A DNA stretch of 64,000 nucleotides from Marinobacterium_D sp050908845 (GCF_050908845.1 NZ_CP194171.1:4401343-4465342); one strand, 5' to 3'. Positions 1 through 8,431 are shown, counted from the stretch's first letter. Notes: generated by a model not told the origin, from the sequence alone. Numbers and translations: made by a program.

Positions 1-1
1 C

Positions 2-433
2 CACGCACTGCTGGTGGAAGACCAGGACCCCGAGCGAATGCTGTCAGACCTGGAAACGGCCATCGCCCTTGAGCCTGACAACGGCATGCTGCAGAACGCG
101 CTGGGCTACTCGCTGACCCTGTATACCGAGGATTACGAACGTGCTCACGACCTGATCTCCCGGGCATTGGAACAGCACCCCAACGATGCCGCCGTGCTTG
201 ATTCCATGGGCTGGGTGCTGCTCAAACTCGACCGCGACCGTGAAGCGCTGAACTTTCTGCGCCGCGCCTACGACGCGTCCGGCGATCCCGAGGTAGCCAG
301 CCACCTGATCGAGGCGCTGTGGAAAGTGGGTGAAAAAGACGCGGCGCGTGAGCTGCTGCAGAAAAACCTGGAAGCCGCACCCGACAGCGATCACCTTAAA
401 CAGGTGGCCGACAAACTCGGAGCCAGCCAGTGA
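2..433 (+). CDS. TPR-repeat protein, 3' part only
   Basis: The reading frame is open from the left edge, so the N-terminus lies outside the window. The visible 143 residues are tetratricopeptide repeats: helix pairs with the spacing and small/aromatic positions of TPRs, such as the segment around DNGMLQNALGYSLTLYTEDY and the following AVLDSMGWVLLKLDRDREAL. In Pseudomonas a large TPR lipoprotein gene sits directly before lolB, and the same order is seen here. Its TGA overlaps the GTG start of lolB (GTGA), so the two are probably translationally coupled. A role in envelope assembly is only suggested by this neighbourhood. Confidence 0.8.
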   Translation, partial: HALLVEDQDPERMLSDLETAIALEPDNGMLQNALGYSLTLYTEDYERAHDLISRALEQHPNDAAVLDSMGWVLLKLDRDREALNFLRRAYDASGDPEVASHLIEALWKVGEKDAARELLQKNLEAAPDSDHLKQVADKLGASQ

Positions 434-993
434 AACGGTTTCTGCTGCTCTCCATCGCCCTGTTGCTCTCGGCCTGCTCCTCGCTAAAGGGACCGACACA
501 GCCCCCTGAAGAGGAACTCCGTGGCAGCCTCGATAACAGCTGGCAGTTCTCCGGCAGAGCCGGCATCCGCCAGGGCAACAGCGCAGATTCGGCATCGATC
601 GACTGGTCGCAGCAGGATGACGCCTTCGAGATCCGCCTAAGCGGTCCGCTGGGTCAGGGCGGCGCCCTGATCAGCGGTAATGACAGCCGCGTTGAGATGC
701 GCGTTGCCGGCGAGGATGAACTTTACCGCGGCAGCAGCCCGGAAGAGGTGATGTACCAGGCGCTGGGCTGGTATCTTCCGGTCAGCCAGGCACGTTACTG
801 GGTTCAGGGACGCCCCGCACCGGGTTATGACTACACCGTCCTGCCCACCCAGCCCGGCTTCGAGCAGCTCGGCTGGCGCGTCGAAATTCAGCGTCTGACC
901 CCCGTCACACCCTCGCTGACACTGCCGGGCAAACTGGAGTTCAGCTACAATGATCTGAGTGTCAAACTGGTGATTCGCACCTGGCAACCCTGA
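430..993 (+). CDS. lolB: Outer-membrane lipoprotein insertion factor LolB
   Basis: This 187-residue lipoprotein has a short signal peptide ending in the lipobox LLSAC near residue 16, followed by the LolB fold, with the tracts WQFSGRAGIRQG, GPLGQGGALI and GWYLPVSQ. LolB receives lipoproteins from LolA in the periplasm and inserts them into the outer membrane. The start is GTG, overlapping the stop of the upstream TPR gene. In Pseudomonas and relatives the next gene is ispE. Here the gene is followed instead by a 117-nt gap and a tRNA-Gln. Confidence 0.9.
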   Translation: MKRFLLLSIALLLSACSSLKGPTQPPEEELRGSLDNSWQFSGRAGIRQGNSADSASIDWSQQDDAFEIRLSGPLGQGGALISGNDSRVEMRVAGEDELYRGSSPEEVMYQALGWYLPVSQARYWVQGRPAPGYDYTVLPTQPGFEQLGWRVEIQRLTPVTPSLTLPGKLEFSYNDLSVKLVIRTWQP

Positions 994-1042
994 TTAAATC
1001 ACCTGTTCGCCGATTCCCTGCGTTCAATTTCCCTAACGGGGG

Positions 1043-1072
1043 TTGATTTTCCCAACCTGTTTGCCGAAAATA
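1043..1072 (+). promoter_or_regulatory. Putative sigma70 promoter for tRNA-Gln and possibly prs
   Basis: A -35 element TTGATT (1043-1048) is followed after 17 to 18 bases by GAAAATA (1066-1072), then a GC-rich discriminator. It lies about 40 bases before the tRNA. The -10 is imperfect. No terminator is visible between the tRNA and prs, so prs may share the transcript. Confidence 0.45.
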
Positions 1073-1110
1073 CGCGCCTTCTTGGATCGGCGGTGTGCCG
1101 CCATGAATAC

Positions 1111-1185
1111 AGGGGTATCGCCAAGCGGTAAGGCACTGGATTCTGATTCCAGTATGCGCAGGTTCGAATCCTGCTACCCCTGCCA
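1111..1185 (+). tRNA. tRNA-Gln (anticodon CTG)
   Basis: This is a complete 75-nt cloverleaf. Acceptor arm AGGGGTA pairs with TACCCCT, the anticodon loop TTCTGAT is flanked by CTGGA/TCCAG, the T-loop is GGTTCGAATCC, and the 3' CCA is encoded. It is identical in sequence to the second CTG tRNA-Gln at 6033-6107. It sits in the lolB-prs gap, where Pseudomonas also has a tRNA-Gln. Confidence 0.97.
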
Positions 1186-1261
1186 AATAAAGTTATCGAT
1201 GACTGACTCCCTTTCAGCGACTTCGTCCGCCAACCCAGACTCAACCAAAAAGGTACGCGCC

Positions 1262-2203
1262 GTGTCTAAAATGATGGTTTTCACCGGCAACGCTAACCCT
1301 GCGCTGGCGCAGAAAGTGGTCGAGCGGCTGGACATCCCGCTGGGCAAGGCCAATGTCACCCGCTTCAGCGATGGCGAAGTCAGTGTCGAAATCCAGGAGA
1401 ACGTGCGTGGCAAGGATGTTTTCATCATCCAGTCCACCTGCGCACCGACCAACGACAACCTGATGGAACTGATCGTGTTTGCTGACGCCATCCGCCGTGC
1501 ATCGGCGACCCGTGTCACCGCGGTCATCCCCTACTTCGGTTACGCCCGCCAGGATCGCCGTCCGCGTTCCGCCCGTGTACCGATCAGCGCCAAGGTCGTT
1601 GCCAGCATGATCTCCAACGTCGGTATCGACCGCGTGATGACGGTCGACCTGCACGCCGACCAGATTCAGGGCTTCTTCGATATCCCGGTAGATAACGTTT
1701 ACGGCTCGCCGGTACTGCTCGACGACATTCTCGACCAGACCTACGACTACCCGATCGTTGTCTCCCCTGACGTGGGCGGTGTAGTCCGTGCCCGCGCTGT
1801 CGCCAAGCAGCTCGACTGCGACCTGGCGATCATCGACAAGCGTCGCGAGAAAGCCAACGAAGCCCAGGTGATGAACATCATCGGTGACGTTTCCGGCCGT
1901 ACCTGCATCCTGGTCGATGACATGTGCGATACCGCCGGTACCCTGTGCAAAGCCGCCAAGGCACTGAAAGACAAGGGCGCGTCCCGCGTGGTTTCCTATG
2001 TGACCCACCCGGTACTGTCTGGCCCTGCGATCAGCAATATTGCGAATTCAGAGTTGGATGAGCTGGTTGTGACCGACACCATCCCGCTCTCCGATGCTGC
2101 AGCGAATTGCGAAAAGATTCGCCAGCTGACCCTGGCTCCCATGCTTGCCGAAGCGGTTCGCCGCGTCTGCAACGAGGAGTCAATTAGCGCCATGTTTCGC
2201 TAA
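1262..2203 (+). CDS. prs: Ribose-phosphate pyrophosphokinase
   Basis: PRPP synthetase transfers pyrophosphate from ATP to ribose-5-phosphate, supplying purine, pyrimidine, histidine and NAD synthesis. The protein has the family hallmarks FTGNANPALAQ, FSDGEVSVEIQENVRG, YFGYARQDRRPRSARVPI, VDLHADQIQGFF and the PRPP loop ILVDDMCDTAGTLCKAA, and ends NEESISAMFR as in Pseudomonas. The GTG at 1262 gives the usual start (MSKMMVFTGNAN) and 313 residues. An in-frame ATG at 1199 would add 21 residues not seen in the family. A variant D-M-C-D replaces the more common DMVD. Confidence 0.95.
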   Translation: MSKMMVFTGNANPALAQKVVERLDIPLGKANVTRFSDGEVSVEIQENVRGKDVFIIQSTCAPTNDNLMELIVFADAIRRASATRVTAVIPYFGYARQDRRPRSARVPISAKVVASMISNVGIDRVMTVDLHADQIQGFFDIPVDNVYGSPVLLDDILDQTYDYPIVVSPDVGGVVRARAVAKQLDCDLAIIDKRREKANEAQVMNIIGDVSGRTCILVDDMCDTAGTLCKAAKALKDKGASRVVSYVTHPVLSGPAISNIANSELDELVVTDTIPLSDAAANCEKIRQLTLAPMLAEAVRRVCNEESISAMFR

Positions 2204-2220
2204 GCGATTCAGGCCTGAAA

Positions 2221-2240
2221 GTACCGGATACGTCCGGTAC
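2221..2240. other. Perfect short palindrome after prs
   Basis: GTACCGGA and TCCGGTAC form an 8-bp stem with loop TACG, starting 18 bases after the prs stop. No T-tract follows, so it is not a standard terminator. It may be an mRNA 3'-end stabiliser or part of a compound terminator with the hairpin at 2267. Confidence 0.35.
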
Positions 2241-2266
2241 ATACGTACCCGAAAGGGCTAATAAAT

Positions 2267-2303
2267 ACTGCACGCTTCTGGTCGCGGAAGCCTGCAGTTT
2301 TTA
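2267..2303 (+). terminator. Rho-independent terminator (prs)
   Basis: The arms ACTGCA/TGCAGT and, inside them, GCTTC/GAAGC form an interrupted stem directly followed by a T-run. It lies between prs and rplY, so rplY probably has its own promoter or depends on partial read-through. Confidence 0.7.
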
Positions 2304-2323
2304 TCTATTTAAAGGTAAACAAA

Positions 2324-2908
2324 ATGTCTAACATTGTAATCAACTCCCAGACCCGTAACGATCAGGGGAAAGGTGCGAGCCGCCGCCTGCGTCGCGAAGG
2401 TCAGATCCCGGGCATCCTGTACGGAAGCGGTGAGCCGGTATCCCTGTCTGTCAACGCTAACGAGCTGTACAAGGCTGAGCTGCTGGAAGGCTTCTTCTCC
2501 TCCAAGCTCGCCCTGAACGTTGATGGCCAGGAAACTACTGTCATCATCAAGGACCTGCAGCGTCACCCGTTCAAGCCGCTGATCCTGCACGCTGACTTCC
2601 AGCGCGTTGATGACAGCAAGAAGATCAAGATCCAGGTTCCGCTGAACTTCGTCAACTTCGGTCGTTCTGCAGCTGCCAAGGCTTCTGCCAAGTTCGCCGT
2701 TGAAGCTCAGACCGTCGAAATCCTGTGTCTGCCGACTGCTCTGCCGGAAGCTCTGGACGTTGATCTGTCCAACATCGAACTGGGCCAGATCGCTCACCTT
2801 TCCGACATCACCCTGCCGGAAGGTGTTGAGATCGTCGCTCTGCGTCGCGGTGAAGACCACGACCAGGGTATCGGTTACTGCTACTCTCCGCGTGGCGCTA
2901 AGAAGTAA
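2324..2908 (+). CDS. rplY: 50S ribosomal protein L25 (long, Ctc type)
   Basis: At 194 residues this is the two-domain TL5/Ctc form rather than the about 94-residue E. coli form. The N-terminal 5S rRNA-binding domain (about residues 1-95) includes RNDQGKGASRRLRREGQIPG and the tract LYGSGEPVSL. The C-terminal beta domain includes VPLNFVNFG and PTALPEALDVDLSNIELGQ. It binds 5S rRNA in the large ribosomal subunit. An AAAGGT ribosome binding site precedes the ATG. The order prs-rplY-pth-ychF matches Pseudomonas. Confidence 0.95.
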   Translation: MSNIVINSQTRNDQGKGASRRLRREGQIPGILYGSGEPVSLSVNANELYKAELLEGFFSSKLALNVDGQETTVIIKDLQRHPFKPLILHADFQRVDDSKKIKIQVPLNFVNFGRSAAAKASAKFAVEAQTVEILCLPTALPEALDVDLSNIELGQIAHLSDITLPEGVEIVALRRGEDHDQGIGYCYSPRGAKK

Positions 2909-2929
2909 TCGTAGGTTGTTCGTATCGGC

Positions 2930-3523
2930 ATGAATGACACTATCTCTCTGATCGTCGGCCTGGGTAACCCCGGGCCCAAGTATGAGCAGACCCGTCATAA
3001 TGCCGGTGCTGAGCTGGTGGAGCAGCTTGCTGCCCACCAGCGCACTACCCTGCAGCCCGAAGCGAAGTACAAGGGGCTGTACGGCAAGATTCTGATTGAA
3101 GGTCAGCCGGTACATCTGCTGATACCGACCACCTTCATGAACCTGAGCGGACAGTCTGTCGCCGCCCTCGCCAATTTTTTCAAGATCCCGGTCAGCGCCA
3201 TTCTGGTCGCTCACGACGAGCTCGATATCGCACCAGGCACCGCGCGCCTGAAAAAAGGCGGTGGCCACGGCGGTCACAACGGTCTGCGCAGCATTATCAG
3301 CCTGATGGGCAACAACCGTGACTTTTACCGGTTACGCCTGGGTATCGGCCATCCGGGACACGCCAGCCAGGTGTCCGATTTCGTACTCAGCAAGGCACCG
3401 CAGAAAGAGCGCGAACTGACCCAGGCTGCAATCGACGAGGCACTGCGCCAATTGCCGCTGGCTATCAAGGGTGACTGGCCCCGCGCCATGAACCACCTGC
3501 ATAGTTTTAATGCGAACGCCTAA
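2930..3523 (+). CDS. pth: Peptidyl-tRNA hydrolase
   Basis: This 197-residue enzyme releases tRNA from peptidyl-tRNAs that drop off ribosomes. It has the family motifs GLGNPGPKYEQTRHNAG (with the catalytic His after TR), TFMNLSGQSV, AHDELDI with the catalytic Asp, and KGGGHGGHNGLRSI, and the usual full length. It begins 21 bases after rplY, so the two are very likely co-transcribed, and ychF follows after 72 bases. Confidence 0.96.
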   Translation: MNDTISLIVGLGNPGPKYEQTRHNAGAELVEQLAAHQRTTLQPEAKYKGLYGKILIEGQPVHLLIPTTFMNLSGQSVAALANFFKIPVSAILVAHDELDIAPGTARLKKGGGHGGHNGLRSIISLMGNNRDFYRLRLGIGHPGHASQVSDFVLSKAPQKERELTQAAIDEALRQLPLAIKGDWPRAMNHLHSFNANA

Positions 3524-3595
3524 GTAGATTTAGTGCAAACGCCTGAATAGTTTAACGCGAGCGCCTGACCCCAGGCCCCAAACAGGATTTTCATC

Positions 3596-4687
3596 ATGGG
3601 ATTCAAATGCGGCATCGTAGGCCTGCCAAACGTCGGTAAGTCCACACTGTTCAACGCCCTGACCAAGTCTGGCATCGCGGCGGAAAACTTCCCGTTCTGC
3701 ACCATCGAGCCCAACTCAGGCATCGTTCCCATGCCGGATCCACGTCTCGATGCGCTGTCTGCCATCGTAAAGCCGGAGCGCGTGGTACCCACCACCATGG
3801 AGTTCGTTGATATCGCAGGTCTGGTGGCCGGCGCTTCCAAGGGTGAAGGTCTGGGCAACAAGTTCCTGGCCAACATCCGCGAAACCGATGCCATCGCCCA
3901 CGTTGTGCGCTGCTTCGAAGATGACAACGTTATCCACGTGGCCAACCGCATCCACCCGCTGGAAGATATCGAAACTATCAACCTGGAGCTGGCACTGGCG
4001 GACCTGGAGTCCTGCGAGAAGCAGCTGCAGCGCGTTCAGCGCAGCGCCAAGGGTGGCGACAAGGAATCGATCGCAGCCAAGGCGGTGCTTGAAAAGCTGA
4101 TCCCGCACCTGGAAGAGGGCCAGCCGGTTCGCTCCCTGGAGCTGTCCGAAGAGGACCAGAAGCTGCTGCCAAGCTTCCACCTGCTGACCACCAAGCCGAC
4201 CATGTACATCGCCAACGTGGCCGAAGACGGTTTCGAGAACAACCCCTGGCTGGACCAGGTGCGTGAACTGGCCGCCAACGAAAACGCCAGCGTCGTACCG
4301 GTCTGCAACAAGCTGGAAGCGGAAATCGCCGAGCTTGAAGATGAAGAAAAGAGCATGTTCCTCGAAGAGATGGGCATGGAAGAGCCGGGCCTGGACCGTG
4401 TTATCCGCGCCGGATACTCCCTGCTGGGTCTGCAGACCTACTTCACCGCCGGTGTGAAGGAAGTGCGCGCCTGGACCGTAAAGGTTGGCGCTACCGCTCC
4501 GCAGGCGGCTGGTGTTATCCACACCGACTTCGAGAAAGGCTTCATCCGCGCCGAAGTGGTCAGCTACGATGACTTCATCGAGTACAAGGGTGAGCAGGGG
4601 GCGAAAGACGCCGGTAAATGGCGCCTGGAAGGCAAGGAATACATCGTCAAAGATGGCGACGTAGTCCACTTCCGCTTCAACGTCTGA
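3596..4687 (+). CDS. ychF: Redox-regulated ATPase YchF
   Basis: This Obg-family P-loop protein of 363 residues is the standard length. The P-loop is GLPNVGKSTLFN near residues 8-19, switch II is DIAGLVAGASKGEGLGNKFL, NKxE (CNKLEAE) replaces the GTPase NKxD as in YchF ATPases, and the C-terminal TGS domain includes TYFTAGVKEVRAWTV. YchF/OLA1 proteins bind ribosomes and modulate translation and oxidative-stress responses. A clear terminator follows. Confidence 0.96.
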   Translation: MGFKCGIVGLPNVGKSTLFNALTKSGIAAENFPFCTIEPNSGIVPMPDPRLDALSAIVKPERVVPTTMEFVDIAGLVAGASKGEGLGNKFLANIRETDAIAHVVRCFEDDNVIHVANRIHPLEDIETINLELALADLESCEKQLQRVQRSAKGGDKESIAAKAVLEKLIPHLEEGQPVRSLELSEEDQKLLPSFHLLTTKPTMYIANVAEDGFENNPWLDQVRELAANENASVVPVCNKLEAEIAELEDEEKSMFLEEMGMEEPGLDRVIRAGYSLLGLQTYFTAGVKEVRAWTVKVGATAPQAAGVIHTDFEKGFIRAEVVSYDDFIEYKGEQGAKDAGKWRLEGKEYIVKDGDVVHFRFNV

Positions 4688-4708
4688 TCCTCGCGATCGA
4701 TACAGAAG

Positions 4709-4732
4709 AGCCAGCCAGAGTGCTGGCTTTTT
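4709..4732 (+). terminator. Rho-independent terminator (ychF)
   Basis: AGCCAGC and GCTGGCT form a 7-bp stem followed by five T, 21 bases after the ychF stop. It ends the rplY-pth-ychF unit before the convergent Sel1-repeat gene. Confidence 0.8.
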
Positions 4733-4757
4733 CATGCCCGTTTTCTACGCGCGCCTC

Positions 4758-5558
4758 CTACTGCATTTCGCGGAGTGCGCGTTTGGCGGACACATGGCCC
4801 TGAGCGGCAGCCTGCTTCAGCCAGTGCTTGGCCTGATCGCTATCCTGCTCCAGCCCCACACCGGTCATCAACATAACGCCCAGCGCATACTGGGAGCCGG
4901 CATCACCAAGTTCCGCGGCCCGTTCAAACAGCTGCGCCGCACGGGACAGGTCTTTTTCCACGTGGACTCCGGACTCGTAGATCCAGGCAAGGCGGTTCAT
5001 CGCCGCCGTATCGCCCTGCTCTGCCAGCTGCGTCAGCAAGGCGACCGCCTCGGCCGATTCGTCTTCCAGCAGCAAAGACTCGACCTTCTGCATGCCACTG
5101 CTTTCAGAGCTTTCGTCAGTCAGCCCCTTCAGCAACGCAGCCGCATCCTTATCACCGTCCAGTGCCGCTCTGGATAACCAGTAACGCGCTTCATCGGTAT
5201 TTGTCGCCATGCGTGGATCTCTCAAATAAAGAAGTCCAAGTCGATAGGCCGCCGAGCGGCTGCCTGCCTTAGCTGCCTCGCTGTAATAGCTCAGCGCCTG
5301 CTCCAGATCCTCAGTCACGCCCAGGCCGTCATCGTAGAGGATCCCCAGATTAAAAAGCGCCTCGGCACGCGCGCTGCCATCGATGCTCTGCCACATCAAG
5401 CGCGCGGTCTCGTAGTTCGCCATCTTGAACTCGGCATAGGCTTTGAATAGCTGCACGGATGGCTGGGCCGAGTAAAAGTCATCCGGTAACTGAGTGTCAC
5501 TGCCCGCCTGAACCAGGCGCACGACACAAAAAGCCAGTAAAGGCCAGGTACGCACCAC
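4758..5558 (-). CDS. Secreted Sel1-repeat protein
   Basis: This 266-residue protein has a signal peptide (VVRTWPLLAFCVVRLVQAG) followed by about five Sel1-like repeats, seen as recurring A...LG..Y..G.GV..D...A..W...AA..G patterns such as FNLGILYDDGLGVTEDLEQA and YALGVMLMTGVGLEQD. Sel1 repeats are protein-interaction scaffolds, and no enzymatic site is visible. The start is the GTG at 5558, because AAGGAG lies 7 bases upstream. A longer frame from an ATG at 5591 lacks a ribosome site. Function unknown; location periplasm or outer membrane. Confidence 0.75.
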   Translation of the reverse strand: MVRTWPLLAFCVVRLVQAGSDTQLPDDFYSAQPSVQLFKAYAEFKMANYETARLMWQSIDGSARAEALFNLGILYDDGLGVTEDLEQALSYYSEAAKAGSRSAAYRLGLLYLRDPRMATNTDEARYWLSRAALDGDKDAAALLKGLTDESSESSGMQKVESLLLEDESAEAVALLTQLAEQGDTAAMNRLAWIYESGVHVEKDLSRAAQLFERAAELGDAGSQYALGVMLMTGVGLEQDSDQAKHWLKQAAAQGHVSAKRALREMQ

Positions 5559-5706
5559 GGCACATCTCCTTATTTTTATTATTGAGAGCATTGAAGTCCG
5601 CCAGTGTCCGGGCGGCAATACCACCTTGGTATCCCTACTTTCCCGGTGGATTCGGTGAGAGGAGCCAAGTCTATAAAAACAACCAGTTTTTTGTCGGCTT
5701 TGAGTG

Positions 5707-5735
5707 TTGACAGGCAACCAGAAAAAGAGAATAAT
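5707..5735 (+). promoter_or_regulatory. Strong sigma70 promoter of the tRNA array
   Basis: Consensus TTGACA (5707-5712), a 17-base spacer and AATAAT (5730-5735), followed by a GC-rich discriminator of the kind found at stringently controlled stable-RNA promoters. The first tRNA begins 18 bases after the -10. Confidence 0.8.
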
Positions 5736-5752
5736 TCGCGCCTCTAAAGCGT

Positions 5753-5829
5753 GGCAATATAGCTCAGTTGGTTAGAGCATCGCATTCATAATGCGAGGGT
5801 CGCAGGTTCGAGTCCCGCTATTGCCACCA
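5753..5829 (+). tRNA. tRNA-Met (elongator, CAT), copy 1
   Basis: A 77-nt cloverleaf with acceptor GGCAATA/TATTGCC, anticodon loop TTCATAA inside TCGCA/TGCGA, T-loop GGTTCGAGTCC and encoded CCA. It closely follows the E. coli metT/metU elongator pattern. An initiator tRNA would have three G:C pairs at the loop end of the anticodon stem, which this lacks. Confidence 0.95.
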
Positions 5830-5846
5830 TTTAGACTTTGATATTT

Positions 5847-5921
5847 AGGGGTATAGCCAAGCGGTAAGGCAACGGGTTTTGATCCCGTCATGCGCAGGTT
5901 CGAATCCTGCTACCCCTGCCA
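5847..5921 (+). tRNA. tRNA-Gln (anticodon TTG)
   Basis: A 75-nt cloverleaf with acceptor AGGGGTA/TACCCCT, anticodon loop TTTTGAT flanked by ACGGG/CCCGT, and encoded CCA. It is nearly the same as the CTG tRNAs outside the anticodon arm. It reads CAA and, by wobble, CAG. Confidence 0.96.
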
Positions 5922-5933
5922 TATTTTGAGTGT

Positions 5934-6010
5934 GGCAATATAGCTCAGTTGGTTAGAGCATCGCATTCATAATGCGAGGGTCGCAGGTTCGAGTCCCGCT
6001 ATTGCCACCA
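5934..6010 (+). tRNA. tRNA-Met (elongator, CAT), copy 2
   Basis: Sequence identical to the tRNA-Met at 5753-5829 over its full 77 nt. It is the third member of the Met-Gln-Met-Gln array, which looks like a tandem duplication of a Met-Gln pair with later change of one anticodon arm. Confidence 0.95.
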
Positions 6011-6032
6011 TTCAAAGTCTGCATCACATCGT

Positions 6033-6107
6033 AGGGGTATCGCCAAGCGGTAAGGCACTGGATTCTGATTCCAGTATGCGCAGGTTCGAATCCTGCTACC
6101 CCTGCCA
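6033..6107 (+). tRNA. tRNA-Gln (anticodon CTG), second copy
   Basis: Identical to the tRNA-Gln at 1111-1185, with the same 75-nt cloverleaf and encoded CCA. It is the last tRNA of the array. No T-rich terminator is evident after it. Confidence 0.96.
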
Positions 6108-6235
6108 CACTCCTTCTGTTTCAGCTTCTTTACATCGACCATCAACGGTGAATATCCCCGCTGACAGTCTGGTTTCGTCACGCTACTATGTAGCTAACAT
6201 CGTCGACGAACAGGTAACAGAGTCCCCTCCTGCTT

Positions 6236-8365
6236 ATGAAAGCCCTATCAGAGTCCAATTACAGCATGCTTGATAAACTCTCGAGCAGTAAAAAGCAGCA
6301 TCGGTCGATCAATCTGCTGTTTGTCGGCTTCCCGAGCGAAAAGGTCGATCCTCTGCTGTCCCTGATCCGCACCGGTCGCATGTCCCCGCGCGGTCGCCAC
6401 GTTGGCACCAGGGAAGAGCTGTCCCAGGCTTTAAGCGAGCGCTCCTGGGACCTGCTGCTTTGTACCGGTAATCAGGATGATCCACACCTCGCCTTTACCG
6501 TGGCCAACCAGCTCTCCCTCAGCGAGAAGGATATACCGATCATCCAGCTGAGCGACGATCATTCGCCAGCCGCGCAATTGAAGGCCTACAAAGAGGGCAT
6601 CCACGCGCTGCTGCCAAGCTCGCCCGGTGAACTTCTGCTGCACGTGATGCGGCATCTGATCAATGAACTGTCGGTCCGTCGCCGCCTGCGTCAGACCGAA
6701 GCGATGCTGGAGGTCGCCGAACGGCATTACCACGAACGCGTCGTCAGCTCCCACCGTGCCACCGGCTATATTGCCGAGAACCAGCTGATCTTTGCCAACG
6801 ACAGTCTGGTCGAGCTGCTCGGCTTCGAAGATGCCCATCAGGTCACGCAGCTGAGCCTCGACCAGCTGTTTCCGCCGGATGATCGTGTTGCGATCACCGA
6901 CACACTCAGCAAGCTATACGACAAGCACGAGCCCGTAGACACCTCGCTTGATCTGCAGGTACTCGGGGCTGACAACTCCCCGATCAGTATCAGCGCCACA
7001 CTGCAGACCAACCGTTTTGAAGGCCAGCTCTGCCTCGCCCTGTCGATCGAGAGCGAGTACGACCTGACACTCGCGCTGGGCAACCGGGACGTAGATCCCG
7101 TTACCGGCCTGAAAAACGGCACCTACCTGATGCAGCGTCTCGACGAGACCGCCCAGCGTGCACTGTCAGGCGGCCATGACGCTCACCTGATCTACCTGCG
7201 GCTCAATGACTACCGCCAGATCGCCGAACAGCACGGTAACGAAGCCGGCGACCTGCTGCTCACCGCCATCGCCGAGCGTCTGGACAAAGCCTTTGGCGCC
7301 CCGCATCTGACCTGCCGCCTGGAAGACGACAGTTTTGCGGTTCTGTTCCAGCACGCCGATTCTGCTGACACCCAGAAAATAGGCCGCAAGCTGTTCCGCC
7401 AGGTTTCAGAACTGAACATCCCGTTCGAACAGAGCACCCTGTCCACCAATGCAGCCGTTGGCATAGCCAGCATTACCGATAGCGCCCCACCGGCCAGCGA
7501 ACTGCTGCATCGCGCTCACCTGGCTGCAGACTCCCTGGACGAAGGCACCGGCTGCGCCATGTATCGCAGCCTGGCCAGCAAATCCCCGGTTAACGCGGAC
7601 CAGACCGAAGAAGCGATCAAGCGGATCCTGGCAGCTATTACCGATCATCGCCTCAAGATGATGTTCCAGCCCGTGGTGTCCCTGACCGAAGAAACCGAGG
7701 AGCACGTCTACGAGGTACTGATCCGCCTCCAAGACGAGAATGACGCCACCCTGGCACCCAATGTGTTTATGACGGCGGTCGAACAGAGCGACGTGATGGT
7801 CAAGATGGACCGCTGGGTGATAGAGCGCTCACTGCAGATGCTCAAGAGCGAACTCGACAAGGGGCATACAAACCGGCTGTTTATCAACATCTCCGGCCGC
7901 TCCCTGCACAGCAAGTCATTGCTGACCTGGGTCGGCAGCCTGATAGATGAACTCAAGATTCCCCCCCGGCAGGTGATCTTCCAGATCAGTGAAACCGATG
8001 CCGCCAGCGAACTGGAAAAATCCCGCGCATTTACCGAAAAGGTCCATGCAATCGGCAGCGAACTCTGCCTGAAGCATTTTGGCAGTTCACCGAACTCTCA
8101 CCGGGTGTTTGATCAGGTCAATGCAGACTTTATCAAGCTGGACGCGTCCTACATTCAGGACCTGGACAGCGACGATATGACCATCAAGGAGATGCAGTTG
8201 CAGCTGCAGCCGGTGGTCGACAAGGGACGCACCATCATTGCGCCGATGGTGGAAAACAACAAGATCATCAGCAAGCTGTTCCGCTGCGGTATACAGCTGA
8301 TCCAGGGCTACTACCTGCAGCCGCCACAGGAGACGATGGACTACGATTACTTCGCCGAGCAGTAG
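6236..8365 (+). CDS. fimX: FimX-like degenerate GGDEF/EAL c-di-GMP effector
   Basis: Domains in order: a receiver-like domain lacking the phospho-acceptor Asp (about 18-135), a PAS domain (about 165-280), a degenerate GGDEF domain (about 285-440, LEDDSF at the active site near 362) and an EAL domain (about 455-705). The EAL motif is EVL (Glu493), while DDFG is replaced by KHFGSS and EGVE by PMVENN, so catalysis is unlikely. This is the pattern of Pseudomonas FimX, a c-di-GMP receptor controlling type IV pilus assembly and twitching, also of about 700 residues. The neighbouring serB supports orthology, as the two are adjacent in P. aeruginosa. The start is uncertain; an internal ATG lies at 6266. 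Confidence 0.8.
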   Translation: MKALSESNYSMLDKLSSSKKQHRSINLLFVGFPSEKVDPLLSLIRTGRMSPRGRHVGTREELSQALSERSWDLLLCTGNQDDPHLAFTVANQLSLSEKDIPIIQLSDDHSPAAQLKAYKEGIHALLPSSPGELLLHVMRHLINELSVRRRLRQTEAMLEVAERHYHERVVSSHRATGYIAENQLIFANDSLVELLGFEDAHQVTQLSLDQLFPPDDRVAITDTLSKLYDKHEPVDTSLDLQVLGADNSPISISATLQTNRFEGQLCLALSIESEYDLTLALGNRDVDPVTGLKNGTYLMQRLDETAQRALSGGHDAHLIYLRLNDYRQIAEQHGNEAGDLLLTAIAERLDKAFGAPHLTCRLEDDSFAVLFQHADSADTQKIGRKLFRQVSELNIPFEQSTLSTNAAVGIASITDSAPPASELLHRAHLAADSLDEGTGCAMYRSLASKSPVNADQTEEAIKRILAAITDHRLKMMFQPVVSLTEETEEHVYEVLIRLQDENDATLAPNVFMTAVEQSDVMVKMDRWVIERSLQMLKSELDKGHTNRLFINISGRSLHSKSLLTWVGSLIDELKIPPRQVIFQISETDAASELEKSRAFTEKVHAIGSELCLKHFGSSPNSHRVFDQVNADFIKLDASYIQDLDSDDMTIKEMQLQLQPVVDKGRTIIAPMVENNKIISKLFRCGIQLIQGYYLQPPQETMDYDYFAEQ

Positions 8366-8381
8366 TCCATCCAGGGGATTC

Positions 8382-8400
8382 CGCAGGCAGCCCGCCTGCG
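8382..8400 (+). terminator. Possible weak terminator after fimX
   Basis: CGCAGGC and GCCTGCG form a 7-bp stem with a five-base loop, 17 bases after the stop. The following bases are only moderately T-rich, so termination strength is doubtful. Confidence 0.3.
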
Positions 8401-8431
8401 AATCTTCGTATCGATCAGGGTCGTCCTAGCA

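Noticed and set aside
3716..4735. A 339-codon minus-strand frame opposite ychF.
   Set aside because: Shadow of ychF; Gln/Val/His-rich and without motifs.
5753..6107. Regularly spaced repeats that could look like a small CRISPR.
   Set aside because: Each repeat unit folds as a tRNA with anticodon and CCA; no cas genes and no CRISPR array elsewhere in the window.
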